Assembly (NCBI RefSeq): GCF_900461555.1
Contig: NZ_UGOX01000001.1
Coordinates: 2,679,501 to 2,743,500 of the forward strand
Direction: 5' to 3'
Source: Legionella quinlivanii
GTDB lineage: Bacteria; Pseudomonadota; Gammaproteobacteria; Legionellales; Legionellaceae
DNA length: 64,000 bases
Made by a program: the position numbers and the translations under genes. Below are positions 9,657 through 17,531 of this stretch, piece after piece (within the stretch, counting starts at the first letter, position 1; each line of letters begins with the position of its first letter). The notes under the pieces were generated by a model. It saw nothing but the letters and a program-made list of their open reading frames with translations, did no database searches and was not told the DNA's origin.

Positions 9657-10445
9657 ATGGGTTTCTTAAACGGCAAAAAAGCATTAATCGTTGGTCTTGC
9701 CAGTAATCGCTCCATAGCTTATGGAATTGCCAAGTCATTCCATGAACAAGGCGCGGAACTTGCCTTTACGTACCAAAGTGAAAAACTGCAAGGTCGTGTG
9801 GAATCAATGGCGGCTGAATTTAACTCACAACTTACTTTTCCTTGCGACGTTGCTGATGATATGCAGGTGAATGCAGTATTTGAACAATTGGGTACTCACT
9901 GGGATAAACTCGATATTCTGGTTCATTCTGTAGCCTTTGCACCAGCCGATCAGATAAGCGGTGATTTTATTGAGTCCTGCAACCGTGAAGGTTTTCATAT
10001 TGCCCACGATATCAGTGCCTATAGTCTGATTGGTCTTGCCAAAGCGGCTCTGCCAATGATGGAGGGTACAGAAGGCTCTGTGATCACACTTAGCTATTAC
10101 GGCGCTGAAAAAGCAGTACCGAATTACAATGTCATGGGTATAGCCAAAGCAAGCCTTGAAGCCTCTGTACGCTATCTCGCAGCAAGCCTGGGTCGCCGCG
10201 GTTTACGAGTGAATGCGATTTCTGCCGGGCCCATCAAAACGCTGGCAGCAGCAGGCATTAAGGATTTCCGTAAAATGCAGAATGCCTATGCGAATACAAC
10301 GCCTTTAAAGCGGAATGTGACCGCAGAGGAAGTAGGGAATACCGCAGCATTTCTAGCGTCTTCCCTTTCCTCAGGTATTACAGGTGAGGTTATTCATGTG
10401 GATGCGGGTTATCATGCCGTTTCCATGTCGAATCTCGAAGAGTAA
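9657..10445 (+). CDS. fabI: Enoyl-[acyl-carrier-protein] reductase (NADH), FabI
   Basis: Last reductive step of each fatty-acid elongation cycle. A short-chain dehydrogenase fold with the FabI-type nucleotide site [14 protein letters not shown] and the catalytic pair Tyr-x6-Lys in [12 protein letters not shown]. Also present are [13 protein letters not shown] (substrate-loop region) and the C-terminal [11 protein letters not shown]. The 262-aa length is typical. ATG 9657 has AAAGGAG 7 nt upstream. It may be expressed with udk. Confidence 0.96.
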   Translation: MGFLNGKKALIVGLASNRSIAYGIAKSFHEQGAELAFTYQSEKLQGRVESMAAEFNSQLTFPCDVADDMQVNAVFEQLGTHWDKLDILVHSVAFAPADQISGDFIESCNREGFHIAHDISAYSLIGLAKAALPMMEGTEGSVITLSYYGAEKAVPNYNVMGIAKASLEASVRYLAASLGRRGLRVNAISAGPIKTLAAAGIKDFRKMQNAYANTTPLKRNVTAEEVGNTAAFLASSLSSGITGEVIHVDAGYHAVSMSNLEE

Positions 10446-10477
10446 TTGTATTAATTGTAGTTTCCCTCTTGCCAGGT

Positions 10478-10496
10478 GCTGTGCATTATGCACAGC
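10478..10496 (+). terminator. Hairpin after fabI, possible terminator
   Basis: Perfect inverted repeat GCTGTGCAT / ATGCACAGC with one central base (about a 7-8 bp stem in practice), 32 nt after the fabI stop. The downstream T-run is weak (ATTCTGACAATTT), so termination may be partial. Confidence 0.45.
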
Positions 10497-10554
10497 ATTC
10501 TGACAATTTAAAATAAATGTTGTATTTAATTCCATATTGTGTAAAATTACACCG

Positions 10555-11880
10555 ATGAAAAGAAAAGTAGTTTACATAATTCTCGCAACCATTTGCATTT
10601 TTAGTAGCGCGCTGGGTTTTTTACCCCAGAGAAAGTTCCAGGCTCCATCGCAGAATGCCTTGGTAAGCGTAATCCCATCCATACCATACACTAAGAGCTC
10701 TGGGCATTTACCCCTTATCAAAGCTCCTTTGGCCAAAGCGATGGTTAATCAAAAACCTGCTGCCCCGATGGTAGTTAATCAGCTGACACTGAAACAAATC
10801 CCCTATTACAAGCTGCCCGGCTGGCAGGAAGCAGATGTCAAGAAGTCCTTGTCTGCTTTCAGAAAATCCTGCGAAACATTTCTGAAAAAAGATCCTGATC
10901 ATCCAGTGGGTTCAAAGCAAATTAATTTAAAAGCTGAAGACTGGCAGCCGGCGTGTAAAGCCGCCCTATCCATGAATAATGTCTATGAGGAAGAAGCCAG
11001 ACAATTTTTTGAAAAATGGTTTTATCCTATTGAATTCGGCAAAAAAAAGCCCAGCAAAGGAGTTTTTACCGGTTATTACACCCCGCTGGTTAAAGGCAGC
11101 CTGACTCGCTCTAAAGTCTACAATACCCCTATTTATGGAATGCCGGCCAAGCGAAGCGCTTCGTATACCCGTGAACAGATTGATAAAGGGGTTTTAAACC
11201 ATAAAGCTCCTGTAATTGCCTGGATCAACAGCCCTGTAGATCGCTTATTTCTGGAAATAGAGGGAGCTGCTGTTGTCAGACTAAAGAACGGTAAAGATCT
11301 CTACCTTAGCTATGCAGGGGAAAATGGCGCACCTTATACGTCAATTGGCAGCGTTCTAATCAAAAAAGGCATTATGAATAAAGATAATGCGTCCAAGACA
11401 GCTATTAAGCACTATCTGTCAAATAATCCCGGAAAAGTAAACCCCATTCTTCACCAGAACAAATCCTTTGTTTTTTTCCAGAATCTGAAAAAACCGGCGG
11501 CACTGGGTGCCCAGGGAATGGCTTTAACACCGGGTTATTCCCTGGCAATCGATCGTCAATGGATTCCGCTAGGCGCTCCCCTCTGGCTGGTTACCAAAGT
11601 TCCTGTACCAAATGAGCCACAGAAGCAATTTAAACGTCTGATGATTGCTCAGGATACGGGAGGCGCTATTCGTGGATTAGTACGAGGCGATATCTACTGG
11701 GGAGCCAGTGAGAAAGCAGCTTATCTTGGTGAACACATGAAAAATCAAGGCCGCTATTGGCTTTTATTACCTAAACATGCCATTCATAAAATTCAATACA
11801 ATTATTTCTCACCCAAAATAAAACAGGTTATTCAGGCAGTCAAGCGCTGGCCTTCATGGATTAGACATTCGATAGGCTAG
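10555..11880 (+). CDS. mltA: Membrane-bound lytic murein transglycosylase A (MltA, 3D domain)
   Basis: Cleaves peptidoglycan glycan strands to 1,6-anhydromuropeptides. An N-terminal hydrophobic segment (VYIILATICIFSSALGFL) exports the protein; no convincing lipobox is seen, so anchoring may be by this segment. The MltA domain contains GVFTGYYTPLVKGS. The C-terminal 3D (three-Asp) barrel contains LMIAQDTGGAIRGLVRGDIYWG, including the catalytic Asp region. The frame is open from a TTG at 10537, but ATG 10555 starts directly at the basic MKRK of the signal segment and is preferred (441 aa). Confidence 0.9.
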   Translation: MKRKVVYIILATICIFSSALGFLPQRKFQAPSQNALVSVIPSIPYTKSSGHLPLIKAPLAKAMVNQKPAAPMVVNQLTLKQIPYYKLPGWQEADVKKSLSAFRKSCETFLKKDPDHPVGSKQINLKAEDWQPACKAALSMNNVYEEEARQFFEKWFYPIEFGKKKPSKGVFTGYYTPLVKGSLTRSKVYNTPIYGMPAKRSASYTREQIDKGVLNHKAPVIAWINSPVDRLFLEIEGAAVVRLKNGKDLYLSYAGENGAPYTSIGSVLIKKGIMNKDNASKTAIKHYLSNNPGKVNPILHQNKSFVFFQNLKKPAALGAQGMALTPGYSLAIDRQWIPLGAPLWLVTKVPVPNEPQKQFKRLMIAQDTGGAIRGLVRGDIYWGASEKAAYLGEHMKNQGRYWLLLPKHAIHKIQYNYFSPKIKQVIQAVKRWPSWIRHSIG

Positions 11881-11911
11881 AGTCTTCGAGGAAAAAAAAC
11901 CTCTCTCTAAC

Positions 11912-11936
11912 CCTCTCCCCTGAGGGGCGAGAGGAC
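11912..11936. terminator. GC-rich hairpin after mltA
   Basis: Imperfect inverted repeat of the form CCTCTC-CCC-tga-GGGG-CGAGAGG about 30 nt after the mltA stop. It lacks a clean T-run. It could be a terminator or a degenerate dispersed repeat. Confidence 0.35.
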
Positions 11937-11996
11937 TTTCCTTACGATTTCTTCAAGAAAAATAATATCCCCACTTCTATACTTACACCAGCTTAC

Positions 11997-12018
11997 TTAG
12001 TTACCAAATGGTAACTAA
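11997..12018. promoter_or_regulatory. 22-bp perfect palindrome, candidate HxlR-type operator
   Basis: Arms TTAGTTACCA (11997-12006) and TGGTAACTAA (12009-12018) flank a 2-nt centre. It abuts the -35 box of the promoter upstream of the small peptide gene, the expected place for a repressor site. GTTAC/GTAAC half-sites fit the MarR/HxlR winged-helix group, and an HxlR gene lies at the other end of this locus. Binding is inference. Confidence 0.7.
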
Positions 12019-12045
12019 TTGACTGATTAATAGGACTTTTATAAT
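12019..12045 (+). promoter_or_regulatory. Sigma70-like promoter of the small peptide gene
   Basis: -35 TTGACT at 12019-12024 and perfect -10 TATAAT at 12040-12045, separated by 15 nt, slightly short of optimum. The start codon of the peptide gene is 34 nt beyond the -10. The palindrome at 11997-12018 ends at the base before the -35. Confidence 0.65.
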
Positions 12046-12078
12046 CTCAATGACGATTTCAACAAACCGGAGAGTTCC

Positions 12079-12168
12079 ATGAAGGAAGCTATTATCAACA
12101 AAATTGTCCAGGCGAAACTTGCAAATATTAGTAAAGGATGGTGTGGTCCTGGCACCTGTGCTGGCTAG
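12079..12168 (+). CDS. 29-aa Cys-containing peptide, candidate RiPP precursor
   Basis: Short ORF (29 codons, TAG stop) with ribosome binding site CGGAGAG 4-5 nt before ATG 12079. The first ~19 residues (MKEAIINKIVQAKLANISK) form a possible amphipathic leader helix. The tail GWCGPGTCAG has two Cys four residues apart and is rich in Gly, like the core of a ribosomally made, modified peptide. It is followed by a 10-bp hairpin and then a gene for a putative metal-binding small protein. No homologue or known RiPP class is recognised. Alternatives are a regulatory upstream ORF or a metal/redox-binding micropeptide. Confidence 0.6.
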   Translation: MKEAIINKIVQAKLANISKGWCGPGTCAG

Positions 12169-12175
12169 GAATAGC

Positions 12176-12205
12176 GCATGCACCACGTTAAAAAATGGTG
12201 CATGC
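12176..12205 (+). promoter_or_regulatory. Perfect 10-bp hairpin between peptide gene and downstream gene
   Basis: Arms GCATGCACCA (12176-12185) and TGGTGCATGC (12196-12205), 10-nt A-rich loop. It starts 8 nt after the peptide stop and ends about 10 nt before the next ribosome binding site, with no T-run. This placement is typical of processing or attenuating hairpins that keep a precursor peptide in excess of the next gene product. The ATG at 12178 inside the stem is therefore unlikely to be a start codon. Confidence 0.65.
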
Positions 12206-12225
12206 AAAAATTAAGGAAGAGTATT

Positions 12226-12660
12226 ATGTGTGTGCCAAAACTGGATGTACTGATTAATTATAAAAATAATAAACTTATCTCTCGATACGCCAGAGACTAT
12301 CCTGAAGCAAGTTTACAAGCAGAAGATGCCTTGAAAGAATTGATGAAATATATCTGGTTATGCCAGAAACACAAAGCAGAAAAGCAGAAAAATCCAAACA
12401 ATGATTTATTAAATTTTTCCTGTGTCATTCATTCGGAAATGTCGGAAATTGATAATATGTGGCACACTTTCCTTTTGTTCACCAAAGATTATCAGCATTT
12501 CTGCAATGAATACCTAAACGGCGATTTCTTTCACCATGAACCAATCATTGCAGAAGACCATTTGCCCAGCGACAATTATGAGCGCGAGCTTTCAGATTAT
12601 TTATCTTATATCTATGATAATTTGGGTGAAGAGACATTGCTTAAATGGTTTAAACAATAG
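12226..12660 (+). CDS. Glycine-rich-domain-like (GRDP/DUF1399-type) small protein
   Basis: A 144-aa protein. The segment EIDNMWHTFLLFTKDYQHFC followed by FFHHEP matches the hallmark WH.h.fT.dY..FC......HH pattern of the core of plant glycine-rich-domain proteins and their bacterial relatives. Asp76, His80, Cys93, His103 and His104 could form a metal site. ATG 12226 has AAGGAAGAG 5 nt upstream and is preferred over ATG 12178, which sits inside a hairpin. The gene directly follows the 29-aa peptide gene and abuts the convergent HxlR gene with no gap. It may process, bind or transport the peptide; function is unknown. Confidence 0.75.
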   Translation: MCVPKLDVLINYKNNKLISRYARDYPEASLQAEDALKELMKYIWLCQKHKAEKQKNPNNDLLNFSCVIHSEMSEIDNMWHTFLLFTKDYQHFCNEYLNGDFFHHEPIIAEDHLPSDNYERELSDYLSYIYDNLGEETLLKWFKQ

Positions 12661-13035
12661 CTAGGGCTTTCTTGTTTCATCAAACTGACTGCTGGAAAGC
12701 ATTATTGCCTCCATATTAGACTCAGTCCATTCCCTTAAAGTTCCAAGAATTTTACCTAATTCATTACCCAGGGAGGTTAATGAATACTCCACTTTTAAAG
12801 GTAAAACAGGAAAGGATCGTCTGACTACAAAGCCAAGGCGCTCCAACTTAATTAATGTCTGAGTGAGCATTTTTGGGGAAATCCCCTCAAGTTTCCGTTT
12901 CAGTTCCCCGAACCGACAAGTTCCATCCAGTAGACAATTAATTACCAAAATTGACCATTTGTCACTGATTTTCTCAAAGACATTTCTTGATGGGCATTGT
13001 TCACTATAGATTGAGAACTTTTGCTGCAGAGACAT
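12661..13035 (-). CDS. HxlR-family transcriptional regulator
   Basis: A 124-aa winged-helix regulator. The N-terminus has the family Cys-Pro (SEQCPSRNVFEKISDKWSIL; Cys14 is the usual redox/electrophile-sensing Cys). The DNA-binding part includes FGELKRKLEGISPKMLTQTL and the wing follows. HxlR proteins are mostly repressors or activators that respond to quinones, aldehydes or hypochlorite. The gene converges on the GRDP-like gene, with stop codons abutting. It is likely to control the peptide locus through the palindrome at 11997-12018; a second palindromic sequence (AACTG/CAGTT) is at 13057-13068 in its own leader. Confidence 0.88.
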   Translation of the reverse strand: MSLQQKFSIYSEQCPSRNVFEKISDKWSILVINCLLDGTCRFGELKRKLEGISPKMLTQTLIKLERLGFVVRRSFPVLPLKVEYSLTSLGNELGKILGTLREWTESNMEAIMLSSSQFDETRKP

Positions 13036-13056
13036 AGCGGCTAACTTCCTTTATCG

Positions 13057-13068
13057 AACTGGTCAGTT
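13057..13068. promoter_or_regulatory. Short palindrome upstream of HxlR gene
   Basis: AACTG and CAGTT arms with a 2-nt centre, about 22 nt before the HxlR start codon. Possible autoregulatory site. Its half-site differs from the 22-bp palindrome upstream of the peptide gene. Confidence 0.3.
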
Positions 13069-13079
13069 GGGCATAAAGC

Positions 13080-13228
13080 CTAATGGCGCTGCCTTAACAT
13101 ATTTATCTGCGTCCCTCGGCTTGTCCGGGTGAGCCAGAGATCCAATCCTGGCATGAGATTCCTGGATCCCTCGGACAAGCCGAGGGACGTAGGGAGTATG
13201 GGTTTAAGCCTTAGGGCAGCGCCATTAG
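13080..13228. repeat. Dispersed palindromic element, copy 2, complete with terminal inverted repeats
   Basis: 149 bp with perfect 14-bp ends CTAATGGCGCTGCC (13080-13093) and GGCAGCGCCATTAG (13215-13228). Inner arms are of the CCCTCGG...CCGAGGG type. The central 32 bp (13134-13165) is the exact reverse complement of the centre of the copy at 56773-56894. No clear target-site duplication is visible. Confidence 0.85.
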
Positions 13229-13255
13229 ACAAAAAGCCCAACCAACAGCTAAGTT

Positions 13256-14914
13256 TTACTTCTGAGGAACTTCCATTGGCGGTGCCGAAGGTGCGACCCC
13301 TCCATATAGATTAGGATACAAAGCAGAAGAGGGATTATAAGCATAAAGCGTTGGCTCATTCGAAGCTGCCAAACCCGATTGAGGGGCTTGTTGCTGACCA
13401 CCGAAGAAACCAGCTCCACCCGCGTGCTGATGCTGATATTGATTGGTATATTCAGCGTATTGCTGCGACGGATAGCCATAGTAGCTGCCGGGATGACTGT
13501 GCATTCGAGGATACTCCAGAGTATAAATGACCCCATCCAGCTCAAACACCCGGTCTACTCCATTGCGTAAACGGCTTATTTTTTCGAGGAAAATATCCTG
13601 ATCACGCAAATAATTGTCATGAGTCGGTTTGGCGTAATGGAGAGTGTCATCACGAAACGCTGCGATACGCTTCTCAATTTGTGTAAACACATGCTTTAAA
13701 GCATTTTCAACTGAATCAGGGTTTAATCCTTTCCTAACTAAATCCAGTTTTTCTTCATCAGTCAGACCATACAGATGCATGAGATTTCTGATTTTATCGT
13801 CGCCTATTTTCACATAAATCAAGCGTCCCTCGCGTAAATCTCGAATAGTATTCAACAGCGCGTCACTTTCACGACCTGCTTCAGTAAACCATCGGGCCCA
13901 GATTGAAGGAATTTTTTTATGGTTTGATCCGGAATGTTTCTTATCCAGGGCTGCCATTTCATGCCGTACTGCGATAATAGCCTGAGTCACTTCAAAAGGG
14001 TCGATACCCTTTAAAAGCAATTTACCAGTCTCTTCTTCGGTTAATTCAGCACGAATCCGAAATGGATCAGCGCGGTCAGCGGCATGCGGATTGTTTTTAT
14101 TGATATAATATTCCTGAATCGCGTTGCTTATAAATGCAACCCCAGCAGCCCCCAGAATAGTCATGACAACGATTCCGGTGATTGCTATCCCAATAGGATT
14201 GCTGATTCCTGCGGTAAACGCCAGCCACATTAGAGGAGTAGATAACAAAAAAGTACCTACAACAGCACCAACCGCCGCACCAGCGAGCATGCTGGCCAAA
14301 GAAATAGTCGCTTGCAGCCATCCTTCATTAAAAAGCAGACGCTCAACATTACTGCATATTTTTTGCAACAAATAATATAAAGCTATAAAAGTCAATACTG
14401 CAGCAATGACTGCCAATAATATCAAAAGAAGCATTGCCCAGGCTTCACCATTATTTTCATGGTCGTGATTATGGCCACAGCAACCATCTACACCCCCGTG
14501 ATGATTGTGATGATTTAACATGGCGTCCCACATTAACCAGGTAAACAGAAAATCATTATGGCGTGCATAATAACAATCGTAGGGATGGTGGCGATCATAG
14601 ACCTTGATTTGCAGAAATACCGGGTAGGCTGCATAGTTAAAATAATGCCTGCGATAGTCATCGTCTAACTTGGCAAATTGAGGGAGAGAATTACAAAATG
14701 AATATAGAACGCGATAAACTTTATTTTTTTCCTCTTCAGGAAGGGTATACCAGGGGCTGTTTGGTGCATTCACAGCTTGATGAACACGCGCGGCCAAGGT
14801 AGAGAAAATTTCCTGCTGGGTCTTTCGCGGATAACTGTGATTTTTAAGTTGCTCGTAATCTCCTGATAAATTCAAATACAACTTCGCCATATCATTATTG
14901 GTAAATACCGCCAT
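13256..14914 (-). CDS. Large orphan membrane protein, effector candidate
   Basis: A 552-aa protein of no recognised family. A soluble N-terminal part is followed by a His/Cys cluster (residues 135-152, NHHNHHGGVDGCCGHNHDH). Then come hydrophobic segments at about 158-183 and two or three more between about 197 and 265. A helical charged domain follows with two related motifs, LTEEETGKLLLKGIDPFEV and LTDEEKLDLVRKGLNPDSV. The C-terminal ~90 residues are rich in Tyr, Gln, Gly and Pro and end with a PSAP tetrapeptide (542-545). Orphan proteins of this build are common among translocated proteins in Legionella, but secretion is speculative. Monocistronic. Confidence 0.6.
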   Translation of the reverse strand: MAVFTNNDMAKLYLNLSGDYEQLKNHSYPRKTQQEIFSTLAARVHQAVNAPNSPWYTLPEEEKNKVYRVLYSFCNSLPQFAKLDDDYRRHYFNYAAYPVFLQIKVYDRHHPYDCYYARHNDFLFTWLMWDAMLNHHNHHGGVDGCCGHNHDHENNGEAWAMLLLILLAVIAAVLTFIALYYLLQKICSNVERLLFNEGWLQATISLASMLAGAAVGAVVGTFLLSTPLMWLAFTAGISNPIGIAITGIVVMTILGAAGVAFISNAIQEYYINKNNPHAADRADPFRIRAELTEEETGKLLLKGIDPFEVTQAIIAVRHEMAALDKKHSGSNHKKIPSIWARWFTEAGRESDALLNTIRDLREGRLIYVKIGDDKIRNLMHLYGLTDEEKLDLVRKGLNPDSVENALKHVFTQIEKRIAAFRDDTLHYAKPTHDNYLRDQDIFLEKISRLRNGVDRVFELDGVIYTLEYPRMHSHPGSYYGYPSQQYAEYTNQYQHQHAGGAGFFGGQQQAPQSGLAASNEPTLYAYNPSSALYPNLYGGVAPSAPPMEVPQK

Positions 14915-14997
14915 AAACTTACCTCACATTGCGAGTAAACTTTAGCCTAAGATAAAATACTCCTCCCTGGTTTCGTATCTCGGGTATTGTTTATAGG

Positions 14998-16875
14998 TTA
15001 ATGTTTGTCAACCTTGGCTTTGGCAACCAGTTGATTGACATAAAGATCGTAATCCATTAATCCATAATTTGCTTCTATTTGCTGCGCCAAACTGGCTTGT
15101 TGTTCTTTATCCAAATTTTTTAGTTTTCCATCAGAAATCTTTTTTAATCGAACGATTACAAAATCGCCATTCATTAATTTTCTGCCGTCGACACTGTTTG
15201 GCTTGGCCAGGCTGAAAGCAAGATCGTTAATCATTGCTTCGGCTTTGTCAGTATCACGAGTAGCATTGTCAACCTCTTGCCATTTTAACTGATTCGCTAC
15301 AATCAGCTTCTCATCCTCTGATGAGTCCAGTTTGGTAGATAAAAGGTTAGTACCCAATGCTTTGGCCTTATTCGCCGCATTTTCCAAAGCGAGACGTTCG
15401 ATTATTTCATCGCGAACCGCATTCAGAGGTTTTTCACTGGCGGCTGTATGTTTTTTAACGCGCAATACAATCACACTATCACTATCTAACTGGATCGGTT
15501 CGCTATTATTCCCCAATTCCATCACATCATGGCTAAACGCTGTATTGACGATCTGTTTATTCTTGCCAATCTCGGTATCATCTCCGCCCCGTGTTAATGG
15601 CTCAGATTTCTCAATAGTCAATTTTAATTCATCAGCCACGGGTGATAAGGAATCAGGGCTTTGATAACTTAAGTCCGTCAATTGTTCCAGTAATTGCGCA
15701 TAACGGGCTTGCGATAACTCGGTCATCAGTTGATCGGCTATCTGCGCTTTGACTTGTTCAAAAGGTTTTAATTGCGCAGGTTTGTAATCAATTAATTTGA
15801 AAATTTCATAACCGTTTCCGCTACGAAAGGGAGCAGAGATCTGTCCTGGAGTCGTTAAATCAGAAAGGGCTTTATCAAACTGGGTATGCCCTGCAACTAT
15901 CCAGGGTAATACGCCATCATTATTAATTGATAACTTGTCGGCAGACATTGTCTTAACCCATTGTGAAAACTGTGCGGGATTATTTTGCAGTGCCTGGTAA
16001 GCTTCCTCTGCATTTTGTTTAACCTGCTCAGCCGCTTCATCAGAGGAATCCGCGGGGATGGCAAACAGAATATGAGCCACCTTCCACTGGGCGGGGGTCA
16101 GAAAGTTATTCTGGTTTTCTTCGTAGTAACGTTTGACCTCTTCATCATTAATTTTCAGGTTTTTACGGACATCCTGCATTGAAAGACGAACAAAGTTAAT
16201 AACTACTTTTTCTGGTGCGATAAATTCTTTTTTATGACTGTTATAATAAGTTTCTATCTGATCATTGGTAATTTGAGATTTATCCATGAACAGCCTGGTA
16301 GAAATTTGCAGGTAATCGTAATCCCTGGTTTGCATATATAGCTTCACAAAACGCTTCACTTCGCTGGGCAATGCAAATGCCGTACCGATAAAAGCAAAAC
16401 GTTGCTGATTGAGCAGCATCCCCTGACGGACTTCCTTTTGGAAAGATTCCGGGGTAAACATGGCTCCGCTCAAAGCCTGCTGGTAGCGCTCAGCTGAAAA
16501 ATGACCGTCCTGCTGAAACTGTGGGATACTTTGAATTGCAGCATTCGCCTGCTCAATACTGACTCCAAAGCCAGCGGCCTGTGCGGCTTGTACTGTAACT
16601 TCATTCATCACCATCCCGTCGAGTACTTCTTTTTTCAATGCCACATCACTTTCAGTAGACATTTCGGACGGATCACGCTGCTGACGAGCACGCCGATAAT
16701 TGATTTCAAAGGCTTGTTTGCTAATGGGCTGATCATTCACCGTCACTTCTGCGTCGGAAGCCTGGTGTGATTGCATATAGTAGTCGACCCCGAATAATGT
16801 AAATGTTACGGCAATCAGAATTATAACTATCCAGGCCACAAGGCCTTGTATACGTTCGTTCAGCTTCTGCAACAT
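14998..16875 (-). CDS. ppiD: Periplasmic folding chaperone / peptidyl-prolyl isomerase D
   Basis: Inner-membrane-anchored chaperone facing the periplasm that assists outer-membrane and secreted proteins. A short cytoplasmic N-terminus (MLQKLNERIQGL) and one membrane segment (residues ~12-32) are followed by a SurA-like N domain. A parvulin domain follows at about residues 260-365 (WKVAHILFAIPAD...GYEIFKLIDYKPAQLKPFEQVK). The 625-aa length is typical. It lies downstream of hupB and the two tRNA genes, the standard gammaproteobacterial order. Confidence 0.92.
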   Translation of the reverse strand: MLQKLNERIQGLVAWIVIILIAVTFTLFGVDYYMQSHQASDAEVTVNDQPISKQAFEINYRRARQQRDPSEMSTESDVALKKEVLDGMVMNEVTVQAAQAAGFGVSIEQANAAIQSIPQFQQDGHFSAERYQQALSGAMFTPESFQKEVRQGMLLNQQRFAFIGTAFALPSEVKRFVKLYMQTRDYDYLQISTRLFMDKSQITNDQIETYYNSHKKEFIAPEKVVINFVRLSMQDVRKNLKINDEEVKRYYEENQNNFLTPAQWKVAHILFAIPADSSDEAAEQVKQNAEEAYQALQNNPAQFSQWVKTMSADKLSINNDGVLPWIVAGHTQFDKALSDLTTPGQISAPFRSGNGYEIFKLIDYKPAQLKPFEQVKAQIADQLMTELSQARYAQLLEQLTDLSYQSPDSLSPVADELKLTIEKSEPLTRGGDDTEIGKNKQIVNTAFSHDVMELGNNSEPIQLDSDSVIVLRVKKHTAASEKPLNAVRDEIIERLALENAANKAKALGTNLLSTKLDSSEDEKLIVANQLKWQEVDNATRDTDKAEAMINDLAFSLAKPNSVDGRKLMNGDFVIVRLKKISDGKLKNLDKEQQASLAQQIEANYGLMDYDLYVNQLVAKAKVDKH

Positions 16876-16931
16876 TATTGGAGTTCCATTTTTGATAGTT
16901 TACAAGAAATTTAATACGCTAAAAAACAGAT

Positions 16932-16957
16932 AAAAAAAACGCGCCATACGGCGCGTT
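16932..16957 (-). terminator. Rho-independent terminator of the hupB-tRNA operon
   Basis: Perfect 8-bp stem AACGCGCC/GGCGCGTT with a 4-nt loop, followed on the minus strand by eight T. It lies just after tRNA-Asp and before ppiD. Confidence 0.85.
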
Positions 16958-16961
16958 AATT

Positions 16962-17038
16962 TGGCGGAGTGGACGGGGCTCGAACCCGCGACCCCCGGCG
17001 TGACAGGCCGGTATTCTGACCAACTGAACTACCACTCC
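16962..17038 (-). tRNA. tRNA-Asp (GTC)
   Basis: 77 nt including encoded CCA. Acceptor stem GGAGTGG/CCACTCC, anticodon loop CTGTCAC with anticodon GTC, T-arm GGGTTCGAGCCCC. It lies 6 nt downstream of tRNA-Val on the same strand and just before a strong terminator. Confidence 0.95.
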
Positions 17039-17044
17039 AATTCT

Positions 17045-17120
17045 TGGTGGGTGCTGCAGGGATCGAACCTGCGACCCTCGCCTTGTAAGGGCGATGCTCT
17101 CCCAGCTGAGCTAAGCACCC
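17045..17120 (-). tRNA. tRNA-Val (TAC)
   Basis: 76 nt including encoded CCA. Acceptor GGGTGCT/AGCACCC, anticodon loop CTTACAA with anticodon TAC, T-arm CAGGTTCGATCCCTG. It starts 6 nt after the hupB stop, so it is probably cut from a shared hupB transcript. Confidence 0.95.
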
Positions 17121-17126
17121 GAAAAC

Positions 17127-17405
17127 TTACGCTTCTTGTACAGCCTCTTTAAGAGATTTGCCTGCTTTGAACTTGGCAACTCTTGACGCTTTAATCTCAA
17201 TTTGTTCGCCAGTTTGTGGATTTCTTCCAACACGGGCAGAACGGTTACCAGTTGAAAAAGATCCGAATCCTGGTAAAACCACCTGATCACCACTTTTCAG
17301 TGCATCAATAATGGTAGACATAAACACTTCAAGAACTCGTCCAGCGTCGGCTTTAGTAACACCAGAACCGCTTGCAATTGCTTCTACCAATTCAGTTTTG
17401 TTCAT
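17127..17405 (-). CDS. hupB: DNA-binding protein HU-beta
   Basis: 92-aa histone-like protein that bends and compacts DNA. The start MNKTELVEAIASGSGVTK, the core VVLPGFGSFSTGNRSARVGRNPQTGE (beta-arm with the conserved RxGRNPxTG tip) and the helical C-terminus are all typical of HU. It lies directly after lon in the transcription direction, and the tRNA-Val and tRNA-Asp genes follow. Confidence 0.96.
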   Translation of the reverse strand: MNKTELVEAIASGSGVTKADAGRVLEVFMSTIIDALKSGDQVVLPGFGSFSTGNRSARVGRNPQTGEQIEIKASRVAKFKAGKSLKEAVQEA

Positions 17406-17531
17406 CTTTTCCCCTATCAGTTATTCATCCTTCCATGAGGCGAATTTAATCAGATTCTTTAGCCTCAGTCAAGCAGTCACTTCCTTGGGTTGCCCGCCAG
17501 TAGCGGACAACGGAGTGAACTATACTCGGTA

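Noticed and set aside
12079-12168. Methanobactin-type copper peptide
   Set aside because: The tail has two Cys but not the Cys-Gly-Ser/Thr pairs typical of methanobactins, and no MbnB/DUF692 gene is nearby.
13129-13314. 61-aa plus-strand ORF
   Set aside because: Lies in a palindromic repeat element and the antisense of the orphan membrane gene; no supporting features.
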